Positions 53,883 through 64,000 of a stretch of 64,000 nucleotides of DNA are shown here, piece by piece. Both the position numbers and the translations under genes were made by a program. Positions within the stretch are counted from its first letter, which is position 1. Every line of letters begins with the position of its first letter. Where the stretch lies: contig NC_079149.1 of assembly GCF_945859685.1 (NCBI RefSeq), forward strand, positions 61,832,991 through 61,896,990, in the 5' to 3' direction. This stretch comes from Eupeodes corollae (taxonomy: Eukaryota; Arthropoda; Insecta; Diptera; Syrphidae). The notes beneath the pieces are model-generated. The model was given only the letters and a program-made list of their open reading frames with translations. It searched no databases and was not told the origin of the DNA.

Positions 53883-55190
53883 ATGAAAACCACTCCTAAT
53901 TTAAATCAACCTTTTGAACAAGCCGGTTTTAGATCAGGTTTTTCAACAATATATCATCTACAAACCGTTAATCAAATAATAGAAAAATGCAAAGAGTATA
54001 ACATCACAATATACTTTGCCTTCATCGATTTTGCAAAAGCCTTTGACACAGTAGAGCAAAGATTTATTTGGAAGGCGCTTCTCAATCAAGGTGTAGACGA
54101 AAAAATAGTTCGAATCCTAAAGAAAATGTATGACAGGAGCACATCCCACATAAAAACGGAATGCATCGGATCAGATTTTAAAATATCGCGAGGTGTAAGG
54201 CAAGGAGATCCAGAAGGAGTATTTAGAAAGCTAGACTGGGAAGACAAAGGATTAAAGATAAATGGCAAATGTCTCTCAAACATCCGATTTGCCGATGACA
54301 TTTTAATTATCGCAAACAGCAGTGAAGAACTTCAAACGATGCTAAACGAACTATGCTCGGAATGCGAAAATATTGGGTTGTCAACAAATCAACAGAAAAC
54401 TAAAATTATGACAAATGGTGCTTATGATCCAGTTAGTGTTAATAACAATATATTAGAATACGTTGAAGACTACACATACCTTGGTCAGATTATCTCATTC
54501 AAAAACAAAGAAAAAAAGAATATAGAGCAGCGAATGACGAACGCTTGGAGGCAGTTCTGGAACGTTAAGCATCTTCTTAGATTGAATATTTCGAATAAAA
54601 CAAGGAAATATGTGTTTGACTCAACAGTTCTTCCTGTCCTCACCTATGGGTGCCAAACTTGGCAAGTCACGAAAAACACTGAAATGAAACTCCAATCATG
54701 TCAGAGAGCAATGGAGAGAGCTATTTTGAACGTTCATATTGCCTAGCAAATTAACCATCACAATATAAGAAGTCAAACTAATTTTGAAGACGTTAGACAC
54801 AGGCTTGGGAATGGGCAGGACATGTAATACGTACACCTGATAATCGATGGACAAAATTAGTAACCGAATGGATACCCTCTAAGAAATGACATCCGAAAAA
54901 TATGCCCACTTTATTGGAGAGAAGCACTAGATAGAAGAAGATGGAGAAGTCTGGGGGAGGCTTATGCTCAGATAACCTAAAATAATACCTCTCTTTTCAA
55001 ATAATGTATATATTTAAATTAGTTTTAAACCTTCATTGAATTATTTGTTTCTTGTAATTTAATTAATTTTACGTACACATACTTGTTTCAATGTAATGTA
55101 AATATATTCAATCAAATGGTAATTATAAAATTATTGTAAATTTTAAAGTATTAATGAGTGAATAAAGCTTGGAATAATAATAATAATAAT
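53883..55190 (+). mobile_element. LINE with 287-codon RT frame and AAT tail
   Basis: A 5'-truncated non-LTR element. The frame 53883-54746 reads FEQAGFRSGFSTIYHLQTVN, FIDFAKAFDTVEQRFIWKAL, SRGVRQGDP, catalytic IRFADDILIIA, YTYLGQIISF and TYGCQTWQVTKNTEMKLQSC. Between RQGDP and EGVFRKL about ten residues of the usual motif (LSPNLF-like) are missing in frame. Past the stop, frameshifted text (WAGHVIRTPDNRW, TKLVTEWIP) completes the C-terminus near 54980. The 3' end is an AAT tandem tail at about 55170-55189. It resembles RTE/R4-like reverse transcriptases. Confidence 0.85.
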
Positions 55191-56470
55191 CCTGTACTAT
55201 TCATAAGTTTAACTTGATGTACAGCTGACATACAAATAAATAAATATAAAAAAAGTAAAAAGTAAAGAAATTAATTTCATGATAATTAGCTGAGCTAGCT
55301 TAGTATCATATTGATCCATCCCTAGCTAATTCAGCTCAATAATAATTAACTTTAAATGTATCGTTACCTAAGGTTTATTATTGTAAATGTACATTTTATA
55401 ATTGAACGATTATCAAGTAATCTTTTTTGAAGAAAAAAAGGAAAGCGGAAAGAGATTAGCACTCGTTTTGTCTAAGGTATTGATTGCACCCGTGCCGCAA
55501 ACATCTAAGTTTTGTTTTTATTTTATATTTATTTTTAATTTTATTTTGCAGCGCGAGGTTTAATTTTTGTTTATCATACCCAATAGGTATGGGTATTAAA
55601 TATTTATGTTTTTTTTTTATTTAACTTTATTTTGATATTAACATATGGAAATTGTTTGCTGTTGCCACTTTGTCGATTTCAAATAAAAGAAATATATTTA
55701 AACGCTATCAGTACAAACAAAAAATTTAAAAATGCTTTTATGGTTAGTGCAATGCCCTTATTTATATATCCGAAGAGCTACGAACAAAAAATTCCACCAC
55801 AAAACAGTCGAGATAAGTGTGTTAATGTGTACAAAATTTCAAGATCAAGTGTCATAATCATAACTCATAAGTACTTTCTTGTGGTCTTTCAAAAGATGGT
55901 AGACAAATTTGCTTTGCTAAAAAGTTATTTCTACTTTTTGCAAAGACTAAGAGTGTTGTTAAAAGTTTAATTTAGTTTATAAAAAAGCTAGAGCTATCTT
56001 TTGTGCCTCAAAAAATGTGTTTGCCAGAGTAGGTTTAAGTTCATAAAAACAAACCCTAGGGGTAATTTATTGTCTTTACGAATATTTTCATTTTTTTTTT
56101 GCCAGTTCAGTAATTAGTACCATAATATTTGACCTCTAACATTCATACTGATTTTACGGACTATCTGCTATAAACCTCACATTGTTGCATTGATTGATTA
56201 CTATTATTTTATTACAATCATTACTTGCTTATTTCCGTTTGGTTGTTTTTTTTTGTGTACATATTCCTCGCTTAATTACACCAATTATTTTACCTTTTTT
56301 TAGTGGACTAATTGCCTAAGTTTTCATTAATTAACAAAAAGCATCTACATGAAACGCTGAGCAATTAAACAATATTCACTTAGTTGAACGAATAGGTCTA
56401 TCAAAAAATGAACAAAACATTTAACAAAAAAAAATACTTTTTTTGTAACAATAAAAAAAGAAAACAAGTA
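55191..56470. other. Intergenic, AT-rich
   Basis: No supported gene. A 112-codon open frame at 55632-55970 has no family resemblance and no start context or splice evidence. Confidence 0.35.
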
Positions 56471-57929
56471 CAGCTGCGGTCAAAATAATAGCAGTAAGAA
56501 GGGAATACTGAAAAAATTGAACCTAATAAATACCTAATGATTTTTAATCGTTATAAATATTTATATTTATTAAGCCACATTAATTTTAATCCAGGTTATG
56601 ACAAGAAAAGTTTGGATTTTATCAAATAAATAAAAATAAAAAATTTTACCTTCCAGGTAAAGATTTGCTCCGGTCAAAAAAATAGAAGTATTCACAAAAA
56701 TTAAGGAAATTAACAAAATGTTGATAAAAATTTCAAGAAAATTTATTAATATTTGTTGTAGACCCCTTATTGCTTAAAACGGCCTCACATCGTCGCTTCA
56801 TAAAATCAACCAAAGCCTGACATCTCTCTAATGGGATACTTTTCCATGCAGTCTCAACTGTTATCCAAAGCTGATTATTGTTGGTCGGTTTTGATGCTGC
56901 AACCATTTTTTTAACATCTGCCCAAAGGTTTTCTATTGGGTTGAGGTCAGGTGAGGCCAATCTAAAACAGAAATATTATTGACCCGAAACCACTCCATAG
57001 CTTTTTTGCTGGTGTGCTTCTGGTCATTGTCTTGTAGAAATACCCATCTGATTGACATTTCCTCCTCTGCGTAAGGCAGCATGGTTCCCTGAAGGATGTC
57101 AACGTAAACATGCTGATCCATCACACCATTTATTCGGCATATGGGACCTACACCGTGGTATGAGAAGAAACCCCATACCATAATGCTAGAGCCACCATGT
57201 TTAACGGTTTTACGCACGTATTCAGCAATTGGTGGGCGTCGCGCATATTCACGAGAACCAGGGCTGCCATACAAAACGATTTTGCTTTCATCCGTCCATA
57301 AGATATTTCGCCAATCCTGAAGGGGCCTTGGCAAACTGAATTCTTTTGGCAATGTGTTTTCTTGTCAAAAGTGGAAGTTTTCTGGGGCTTCTGGCGTTGA
57401 GATTATTTCTTCTTAAAATTCTTCTAAATGTTTCTACACTTGCATTCAAATTTAATTCTTTTTTTATCTCAGTAGCAGGCAAGTCGGGTAAGGCTTTCGA
57501 GCATCTTACAATTCTTCAGGAAGAAGTTGGCGAATGATTCGGCGTTTCTCCGGAGTGCAGTGTTTACTACGGCCCATACTGTAAGTGTATCTGAGTATAA
57601 ATATGATAATACAATGAGGCATTGAAAGCTTACCTTGAAACTTTAGATAATTATAATTTAAATGTGCACAGGATCAAAAAACAATATACAAATACCATAA
57701 GCTTGCTAAAAGTGCTATTATTTTGACCGCTAAGATATACACTTTAAGAGCATTCGAGTAATATTTGGGAAAAAACCGTTATGTCATGGAATTTTTTTTC
57801 CGGAAATGCAAGACAAAATATCCTAGTACCAAAAAAGTATTTTAAGAATGTAATTAATTGTTCATATATTGCATTGTACTAGAATATATTAATAGGAAGG
57901 TTACACTGCTATTATTTTGACTGGCACTG
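56471..57929 (-). mobile_element. Tc1-like transposon with doubled (IR/DR) arms
   Basis: 1459 bases flanked by TA on both sides. Four copies of the end motif GGTCAAAATAATAGCA or close variants lie at 56471 (outer left), about 56668 (inner left), 57713-57732 (inner right, reversed) and 57905-57929 (outer right, reversed), about 200 bases apart on each side. This is the IR/DR plan of some Tc1 elements. The minus-strand transposase starts at 57575 (MGRSKHCTPEKRRIIRQLLP) and continues in shifted frames: 57288-57482 (LNLNASVETFRRILRRNNLN, SPRKLPLLTRKHIAKRI), 56933-57352 (NILWTDESKIVLYG, TVKHGGSSIMVWGFFSYHGV, LQDNDQKHTS) and 56733-56960 (SPDLNPIENLWADVKK). All three Asp residues are readable. Three frameshifts inactivate it. 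Confidence 0.92.
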
Positions 57930-58131
57930 TATGTATAGGGTTAGCCATTTTGCTGTTTCGAAAGTAAATGTAAATAAAACACATTTTTTGAAGGCGAGAA
58001 ATTACGCGGTCAGGAAATGTCTCTTGCAATAAAGCCATATTCGCTGGAGCTGTGTGGCATGTGGCACCTTCTTGTTGAAACCACATATTCTCCAAGTCGT
58101 ATTCTGTAATAGCAGGCAAAAAGGTCGGTTA

Positions 58132-58946
58132 TCCCGAGTCGAAATTTTGGCTCTATTTTTGTCCCCAAAATTCTGGGTTTCTTTTTACTTTCTGTTAAAG
58201 TTTTGCTCCTCATTTGAACCTTATAGTGGCAGTTATCGGACAAAATACTATGTTTAGGATCAAATGAGGACGACAGCAAAGAGCTTTAAATGAACCTTTT
58301 TCATCTTGACCATAGCTTTTTTCTTTCTTTCTTTCTCTTTCTCTGATGCTACTTTATTATACTCTCTCATTGTTTTTCTTATTTCCTTTTCTCTCTCTTT
58401 CTTACTTGCTTTTGCTCTTTCTCTCTCACTCGTTTTCTACTCGCTTTTGTTCTTTCTCTCTCACTCTTTTTAATTTTATTTAGCTTATTAAGTTTTTTTT
58501 TTTAAATATAATATAATTTAATATTATTCTTTTTTTTATTCATTAAACAAAGAAGTTTTTATTAACATTAATAATTAATTTAAAAGTAATAATTCTTCGT
58601 CGAAATCATCTTCTTCGTCAGCGTCGTCGTCGTTATTGTACTCGTCGTTGGTGTCGTCGACTTTTTCACTATTGTGACAACAACAAAAAAGCAGGTACAC
58701 GGCAAGGTAGGCTTATTAAGTATGAAAAAAGAACGACATCTTTTTTCTATATTGATAAACCTTTATTTAGGACGAAATGAGGTTCACAACATATGCGTAG
58801 AAAAACGGAAAGATTCATTAAGGATGAAATTAGGACGATGAAAAATCGTTGAGGATGATATGAGGTTAATTTTTGTGTATGTATTAGCAAATGAGGAGAA
58901 AAGATCCTTTTAAGGATCAAAATAGTGCCAAAATTTCGTCTCGGGA
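58132..58946. mobile_element. Foldback element nested in the mariner transposase
   Basis: About 815 bases inserted into the mariner coding region between GHMI and the text that resumes at LPAITEYD. Its ends are long inverted repeats: TCCCGAGTCGAAATTTTGGC at the left, TCCCGAGACGAAATTTTGGC at the right when reversed, continuing into CTCCTCATTTG some 70 bases in. Inside are CT-rich microsatellite DNA (58315-58470) and, on the minus strand at about 58580-58665, an acidic frame end (VDDTNDEYNNDDDADEEDDF). This suggests a deleted derivative of a coding element. The flanks share only AT. Confidence 0.75.
58315..58470. repeat. CT-rich simple repeat
   Basis: TTTC, CTCT and TTCT units repeat irregularly for about 150 bases. 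This is low-complexity DNA inside the nested foldback element. Confidence 0.8.
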
Positions 58947-59699
58947 TCATATGGCCATTACGCTCAGAATTGACGGTGAAATTCGTTCCATTGTCGTTTT
59001 CGAAGAAGTAAGGTCCTATCACATCTCCGGATCAAGGAGCGCACCAAACATTGATTTTTTGTGGATGTAATGGCCTCTCTTCAATTACTTCAGTATTCTC
59101 AGAACCCCAAATACGACAGTTTTGTTTATTAACATACCCACCGAGTGAGAAATGTGCTTCGTCGTTTAAGAAAATTTTGTTTGATTGTCTTCCACATATT
59201 CGATGTATCTACGATGTTGTGAATGGTCAGCTGGCTGCAGTTGTTGTGTGAGCTGGACTTTATATGGATGTACAATGTGCCCTAAGACAGTCCTAATTCC
59301 TGGGAACGAATTAGGACTGTCAACACTTTCACTTACAGCATCGATATGTTCAGTGGTAATATCTGTAACCAATCCAGGCTCTTCAAATTTCTTCACAATT
59401 TTGCCAATTGCTTGCGTAGTTGGTTAAAGCACGATATATTGCTGTGGCAGAATCACCATTTTTGAAGAATGTTTCAAAAATTTGTATGCGTTGTGCAATA
59501 GTTAAGCGATCCATTTTTATAAATATCAGACATTTAATTGACATTTTAAAAATTGATATAACAACTTAGTTTGACAGATGTAGATTTCTAGACCTATACT
59601 TTTGAAAACGCAAAATGGATAACCCGCTATTTTGTACGTTCCGTCATTTGTTGTGCAATTCTAATAAATTGAATATAAAATTAGTTCTTCTGATTCAGA

Positions 59700-59965
59700 T
59701 CGAATTGGATCTGCGACAGTCCGTTGAGAACTAAGGCCTAGTGACTAACTACTCTAAGGGCTTCCCGTGTGTGAGTACTGTTGTCAGGGATGGAGGGGAC
59801 CTACAGTTTTAAGCTGAATTTGAATAGCTAATCTGAGAAAGCACTTTTCATGACATGAATTACTCTTGGAGAATTAGTCTATTCCTCCGAAGTAGGATTA
59901 CCCGTAAAACAACTTTAGATGGCAAAAGAAGGGATTAAACCCAAGTCCTGTGGCATGACAGTCCA
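59700..59965 (-). repeat. LINE 3'-end repeat copy, longest example
   Basis: Begins gcgacagtccgttgagaact and includes GTACTGTTGTCAGGGATGGA and a block ending in AAGTCCTGTGGCATGACAGT. In element orientation (minus) this is a LINE 3' untranslated region. Related copies lie at 12155-12235, 39780-39875 and 62615-62850, and the 3' end of the LINE at 1600-1697 is similar. Confidence 0.65.
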
Positions 59966-60599
59966 ACAACAGTTTTAGTTTTATACAATAATGAGGCATA
60001 CATTCAAAAACATGAAGCTCAATTCTCGCATATCACAGTAAAAGCCCTTTTACTCTTTCCACAATAACTTTTTGTGTGTAGATACTCTCTAACTAGCATT
60101 GAAATGGATCAATTTACTATTGGTTCCCGTGCTTTCATAAGCATACAAATGTGGGCAGCACACGGACGACTACTTTTTGGATCTGGTCATCTATTCTTAA
60201 AGACGTAGCAGACTCTTGGAGAATTTGATTTCTGAACATATTTGTTGTTTCTAGTGGTTTGTAAAACAAGGAAATTTCGCCAGAACTCATTCCTTAAATA
60301 TGTTATTGCTATTCTATTTTTTTCAGCGCATCACTCCATGTTAATAGAAGCAAGACGATAATATACTATTTTATATCAAATGGATGTCTTGAGGAACCAG
60401 ATCTTGAAGTTTTGTAACAGAATTCATGTTTTTTTAAATTTTTTTTTATTTTATCAAAATTTTAAAACTATCTTAAAGCTAGATGAAAATTCTTTAAAAA
60501 AACTAGCGTGAATTTCAAAAACTTCTTCCTGCATCTATGTGGGCGCTCTAAGTTCATCCATTATCTAATAACTACTGCCTTTCGGCCTAAAAACAATTT

Positions 60600-62330
60600 T
60601 AATACTAAATAACAATAACTTTATCTAAAACCAAGAAAATTAGAAAAAACTTGGTATCTTTATTTTTATTTTTTATTTTATATAAAACTTAAAACGAAAT
60701 AAAAAAAACTGAAATTCGTTATAACACTTAAGCTTATTAAAACTAACCAAAACCAATTATACTACTTAAAAATACTTAAAAACTAGAATAGCCACAGTAA
60801 GCTTCTTTTTTTTGTGCCACCCTGACTGTCCATAAGCTAATACTTAAACCTATGTAAGCCGGCCAAGACCAAACGCCCTGGACAACTTTAAATGGCATTC
60901 TTAATTTGAAGCCACCAAAACAGGTTTTCCTGCCTCACACTATTTCTTCGGTCCCTATCGGAAACAGTCCTACTGGACCGAAGGCGCTCGGCACCGTCCA
61001 GGGCAAGGACGTCTCAACTGTAAGAGAGTCGCCTATCTACAGTTTTACAGCTGACGTGGTAGATTAGCGGAACCGCCTCCTTATCCTGTATCACCCCTTG
61101 ATTGTCTAAATAGAGGAAAGCTTCGGGCGGAATGTTGGTACTTAAACGTGCATTTTCGCAGTACTCATTGTTGGGGTAGTAAGCCCCAAAAATTAAGCTG
61201 TTAGTTAACGACATCGCTCTCGCAATGTGACCCCTACCAAGCTTCAACAAGAAATTATCTATTCTGTTTATGTTGGCTTTGTTGTATATAACCTGGTTGG
61301 AATAGTAATGTTTGTACTCCGGCTCTGGTGTTCTGTGTAGTCCAAGGCGACGTCGCAGACATTGTCTCGCAAACACCCGAATCTTTTCCATTTGAGATGG
61401 GGAAACGTTGAGCCATAGGCAATCATCGGCCGAATAAGGCCCATGTAGCAAATACCCTTCACACTGCTGTCGAGATGGCTGCTAAAAAACAACCATTTTG
61501 TCGGAGCAAAGGCTCCCCTAGCTCTGGCCAGAGCAGCACTCATATGTCTGTAGGAATACAAGAACTGATCCAACCAGATGCCAAGGTACTTTACTACACT
61601 TTTATTCGCCCGTGGCTGTAGACTTGGTCACATCATCTATAGATTTGTCCAGTTCTATCTAATATCCTATGAGGCTCTATACAACGGATTCCTGAACAGA
61701 ATAATTTCATATTTTTGAAAGTGGATTTTCAACTTCCATACGTCGCAATATTGCTCTTCTTGTCTAAGTCACCCTGTCTTGATAACCTCAATTTTTGGAG
61801 GCGTTCTGTACGCAATTAGATCTTCGGCGTACGCAATTGCCTGAGTCAGACTTGCTATCAGATCACTGGTGTAAATGCTAAACAAGATCGGCGAGTTAAC
61901 CGCACCCTGTTGAAAACCATTTTTAATATCAAAGACTTTGGTAGATATTACATTGCCAATTTTGACTATAAACTGTCTACCATTAAGCATGTCATAAAGC
62001 ATTATACAACAGTGGTTTACTTATGCCAAGTCTGGCTAACTTTAGATACAAACAAGTACTCGTACATTGCCTTTTAGATTCGTTCCACTGGATATCAGAA
62101 ACAAGTTTGGTCGCAGCATGAATAGTGTCATGTCTCGCCCTAAAGCCGAACTGATTATCCGGATTTATTTTGTTGTTATCAGCCCTCTTGGACATAGCTC
62201 GATTTATAACCTTCTTGAATACCTCACTGATACTCGGCAGAAGACTTATCGACCGAAGATTCGACGGATAAGAGTTGTCCTTTTTGGGAGAGGATTTACC
62301 ACAGCTGGCTTCCAACGGACCGAATAATAT
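60600..62330 (-). mobile_element. Jockey-like LINE, 5'-truncated
   Basis: Minus-strand RT in pieces. 61992-62315: PSNLRSISLLPSISEVFKKV, INPDNQFGFRARHDTIHAAT. 61769-62002: MLYDMLNGRQFIVKIGN, GFQQGAVNSPILFSIYTSDL, and AIAYAEDLIAYRTPP, where the catalytic YADD has become YAED. 61268-61573 and 61014-61451 hold the C-terminal part (SPSQMEKIRVFARQCLRR, NKANINRIDNFLLKLGRGHI, FLYLDNQGVIQDKEAVPL). Deletions lie near 62050 and 61600-61760. The region 60600-61013 looks like its 3' untranslated end; the exact left boundary is uncertain. Confidence 0.82.
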
Positions 62331-62614
62331 ACATTATTCAGAACGTTTTTAAACAGAGTGGTATACATGTCCACATTTTCTGAGGTAAATGTCAGAGTAC
62401 AATGTTAAATATACCATCGAATTTATGGTAGTTGACATGAGATGTACACAATTTTAAAACAGATAAATGAAGAGGTATTTAATCAAAAAATTAAGTTATA
62501 CATATTATAAAATGCATTCTATTTAATTTTTGTTTAAACAAAAAATCCGCTCTTAAAAATATGGCAATAAATACAAAACCGTTGGTATTCGTGCTCTGAT
62601 AGTTAGTATGTTAG

Positions 62615-62850
62615 AGGTATGGGTTTAATCTCTGCTTCAGCCACCTATATAGTTTTTTGGACGGGTACAGCCTTTTGTAAGTATTTGTTAAATTCTTCAA
62701 TAGTAATTATTGCCGTTCGAATTTGGCATACAAACTGTAGGTCTCCTCCATTTCCGATAGTATTTGAAAGATTTGTTAAGAGTTATAAGCGACTAGACCC
62801 CAGTTCCCTAAGAGCTGTATCGCCACCAAAATACATTAGAAAAACATTAA
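62615..62850 (+). repeat. LINE 3'-end repeat copy, diverged
   Basis: In reverse complement this region shares, in order, GCGATACAG..GAGAACT-like, GTCTAGTCG and GAGGAGACCTACAGTTT blocks with 59700-59820. It is an older copy of the same LINE 3' end. The 78-codon open frame across it is incidental. Confidence 0.45.
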
Positions 62851-64000
62851 AGTAATTTCAAGAATCAAAATCAACATGTAACGTAACAACTCTTTTTCCT
62901 TTTCAATACCGTTGTATTTATTATGCTTACTAAATACTTACTACATACATTTCAAACAATATTGCATTTCTAAGTTCAACTAAATATTTATTTAATATTC
63001 AAGATAAAACTGTATATTTTTTTTAATGGTCTTTAATCTTTAAAATGGTTTATAATGTCAAATTTATTTACAGCTTTTCTAATGTAAAGAAATTTTACTT
63101 TTAAGAAGGAGAGATTTAAACTCATAAAATAACTCCCCCACAAGAACTCGTAATGCACAATTTATGGGCTAAGTGTTAATTTCACTTTAGAAGAAGAAAA
63201 AAGGAACATTGGGTGTAATTTTGCTGACTTGTATATTTATTTTTGCTAATTTATTAAGTTAATAAATATGTGTTGTTGTGTGTGTTTGTAAGATTAAATA
63301 AACATCAAAGGAATAATTAAGGTTGCAGAGCCAATAATTATTATTTAACGTTTGTTTATGCAATATCAATTTACTTTTGACTATCTCTAGTGCTAAAGAT
63401 ATTTAACAGCTTATCGTTGAAAATTAATTTGCGTCTTATATTATACATATATGCGATTTGAAACAATTTTTTGCAGCTTGTTCAAGTTCAATGTTAATTA
63501 CACAAATTAAAAGTACTGGTTAAGCAAATCATACAAGATTCAACTTGGTGGGTTTGGTACATCATATTTTTGCTGTTTCAAATTGATTTAAAAGGGCTGG
63601 TTCAGACAACTTAAGGGACTTTATTTGTTTCAACTTCATTCTCTAAAGTACATTTTAAACAAGACAACTATTTGGGTTTTCATCTGTCATACATTTAAAC
63701 TCCCAACTTTACTTTACTAACCTCTACCTTCAGTTGGTCGTTCAAAAACTACCAAACACATTATTATTAACAAGACACCCTTTAGACAAGCAACAAGGGC
63801 AATTACGACTTATATTTTGTATTGCAAAGAAAAATTATTATTTTAACAAGGAACCCTTGCACACAAAACAGAAAATAAGTAAATTACAGAGTAATAAAGT
63901 TTAGCTTTCAGGCAAATGGAAAAACATGTTCAGCTGCCATTTTGGCAAATGTAAGTAGTCTGAACTTAATATAGTTAGGAAGATTTTTTTGACTAACTTT
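62851..64000. other. Right-edge intergenic DNA
   Basis: AT-rich DNA to the end of the window, with no gene, RNA or mobile element recognised. Confidence 0.4.

Larger units (their letters stand above)
57936..59627 (-). mobile_element. Mariner-like transposon, broken and interrupted
   Basis: Ends TAGGGTTAGCCATTTTGC (left) and, reversed at the right, CGGGTTATCCATTTTGC, each flanked by TA. The transposase on the minus strand starts at 59515 (MDRLTIAQRIQIFETFFKNG). It is missing part of its helix-turn-helix region, continues at 59166-59396 and 58960-59165 (EAHFSLGGYVNKQNCRIWGS, IGPYFFENDNGTNFTVNSER). It is split by a nested element at 58132-58946 and resumes at 57990-58119 (YDLENMWFQQEGATCHTAPA, where the usual QQDGATCH has Glu). 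The segment with the last catalytic Asp is deleted after RVISR. Several lesions make it inactive. Confidence 0.88.

Noticed and set aside
55632..55970. 112-codon open frame as a possible gene
   Set aside because: AT-driven composition, no recognisable motif, no splice or promoter context.
62619..62855. 78-codon plus-strand frame near the right edge
   Set aside because: The region aligns with a LINE 3' untranslated repeat; the frame is incidental.

Overview
This window looks like AT-rich nuclear DNA from a dipteran insect, probably a brachyceran fly. The species cannot be fixed from the sequence. The evidence is spliced protein genes with short GT-AG introns that match fly and human orthologues, together with fly-type transposons: jockey-, I- and RTE-like LINEs, Ty3/gypsy, Tc1/mariner, PIF/Harbinger and RAG1-like (Transib-type) elements. 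No CRISPR array, operon, rRNA or convincing tRNA was seen.

Three host genes are well supported. A twelve-exon Nup85 orthologue (Nup75 in Drosophila) occupies 7044-16576 on the plus strand. It encodes a nuclear-pore Y-complex scaffold protein, and most of its length is transposon sequence lying in introns 4, 6 and 8. An eight-exon mitochondrial trifunctional protein beta subunit (thiolase, HADHB/Mtpbeta) lies at 19910-22569 on the plus strand. A ZFR/Zn72D-type zinc-finger RNA-binding protein is encoded by one uninterrupted frame at 28393-30675 on the minus strand. A decayed partial copy of it lies about 1.5 kb upstream at 32180-32368. The three genes have unrelated jobs (nuclear transport, fatty-acid beta-oxidation, RNA processing) and do not form a functional cluster.

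Nearly everything else recognisable is transposon. 1-6851: a LINE fragment with a TAAG tail, then a gypsy-type LTR element with intact gag and pol, identical LTR sequence and a -1 frameshift site, but a shortened 3' LTR. 16577-19900: an unidentified stretch, a diverged tandem duplication and two small inverted-repeat elements. 22570-28240: a deleted Tc1-like element, an I-type LINE tail, a near full-length Tc1-like element and another fragment. 30900-35900: mostly featureless AT-rich DNA. 35900-48600: two RAG1-like transposase relics, an unusual ~2.06-kb DNA transposon carrying a TTAA-flanked nested element, a PIF/Harbinger transposon and LINE tails. 48700-55200: LINE pieces surrounding an uncharacterised DDE-type transposase gene, then another LINE. 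56400-59630: two almost abutting Tc1/mariner elements, the second interrupted by a foldback element. 59690-62850: a jockey-like LINE and copies of a recurrent LINE 3' end. The final 1.1 kb shows no gene.

The most notable items are the two RAG1/Transib-like relics (one with a nearby signal-like heptamer and A-rich motif), the uncharacterised DDE transposase family at 50.9-53.0 kb, the gypsy element's frameshift site and lopsided LTRs, and several short exon-like pieces without an assignable gene.
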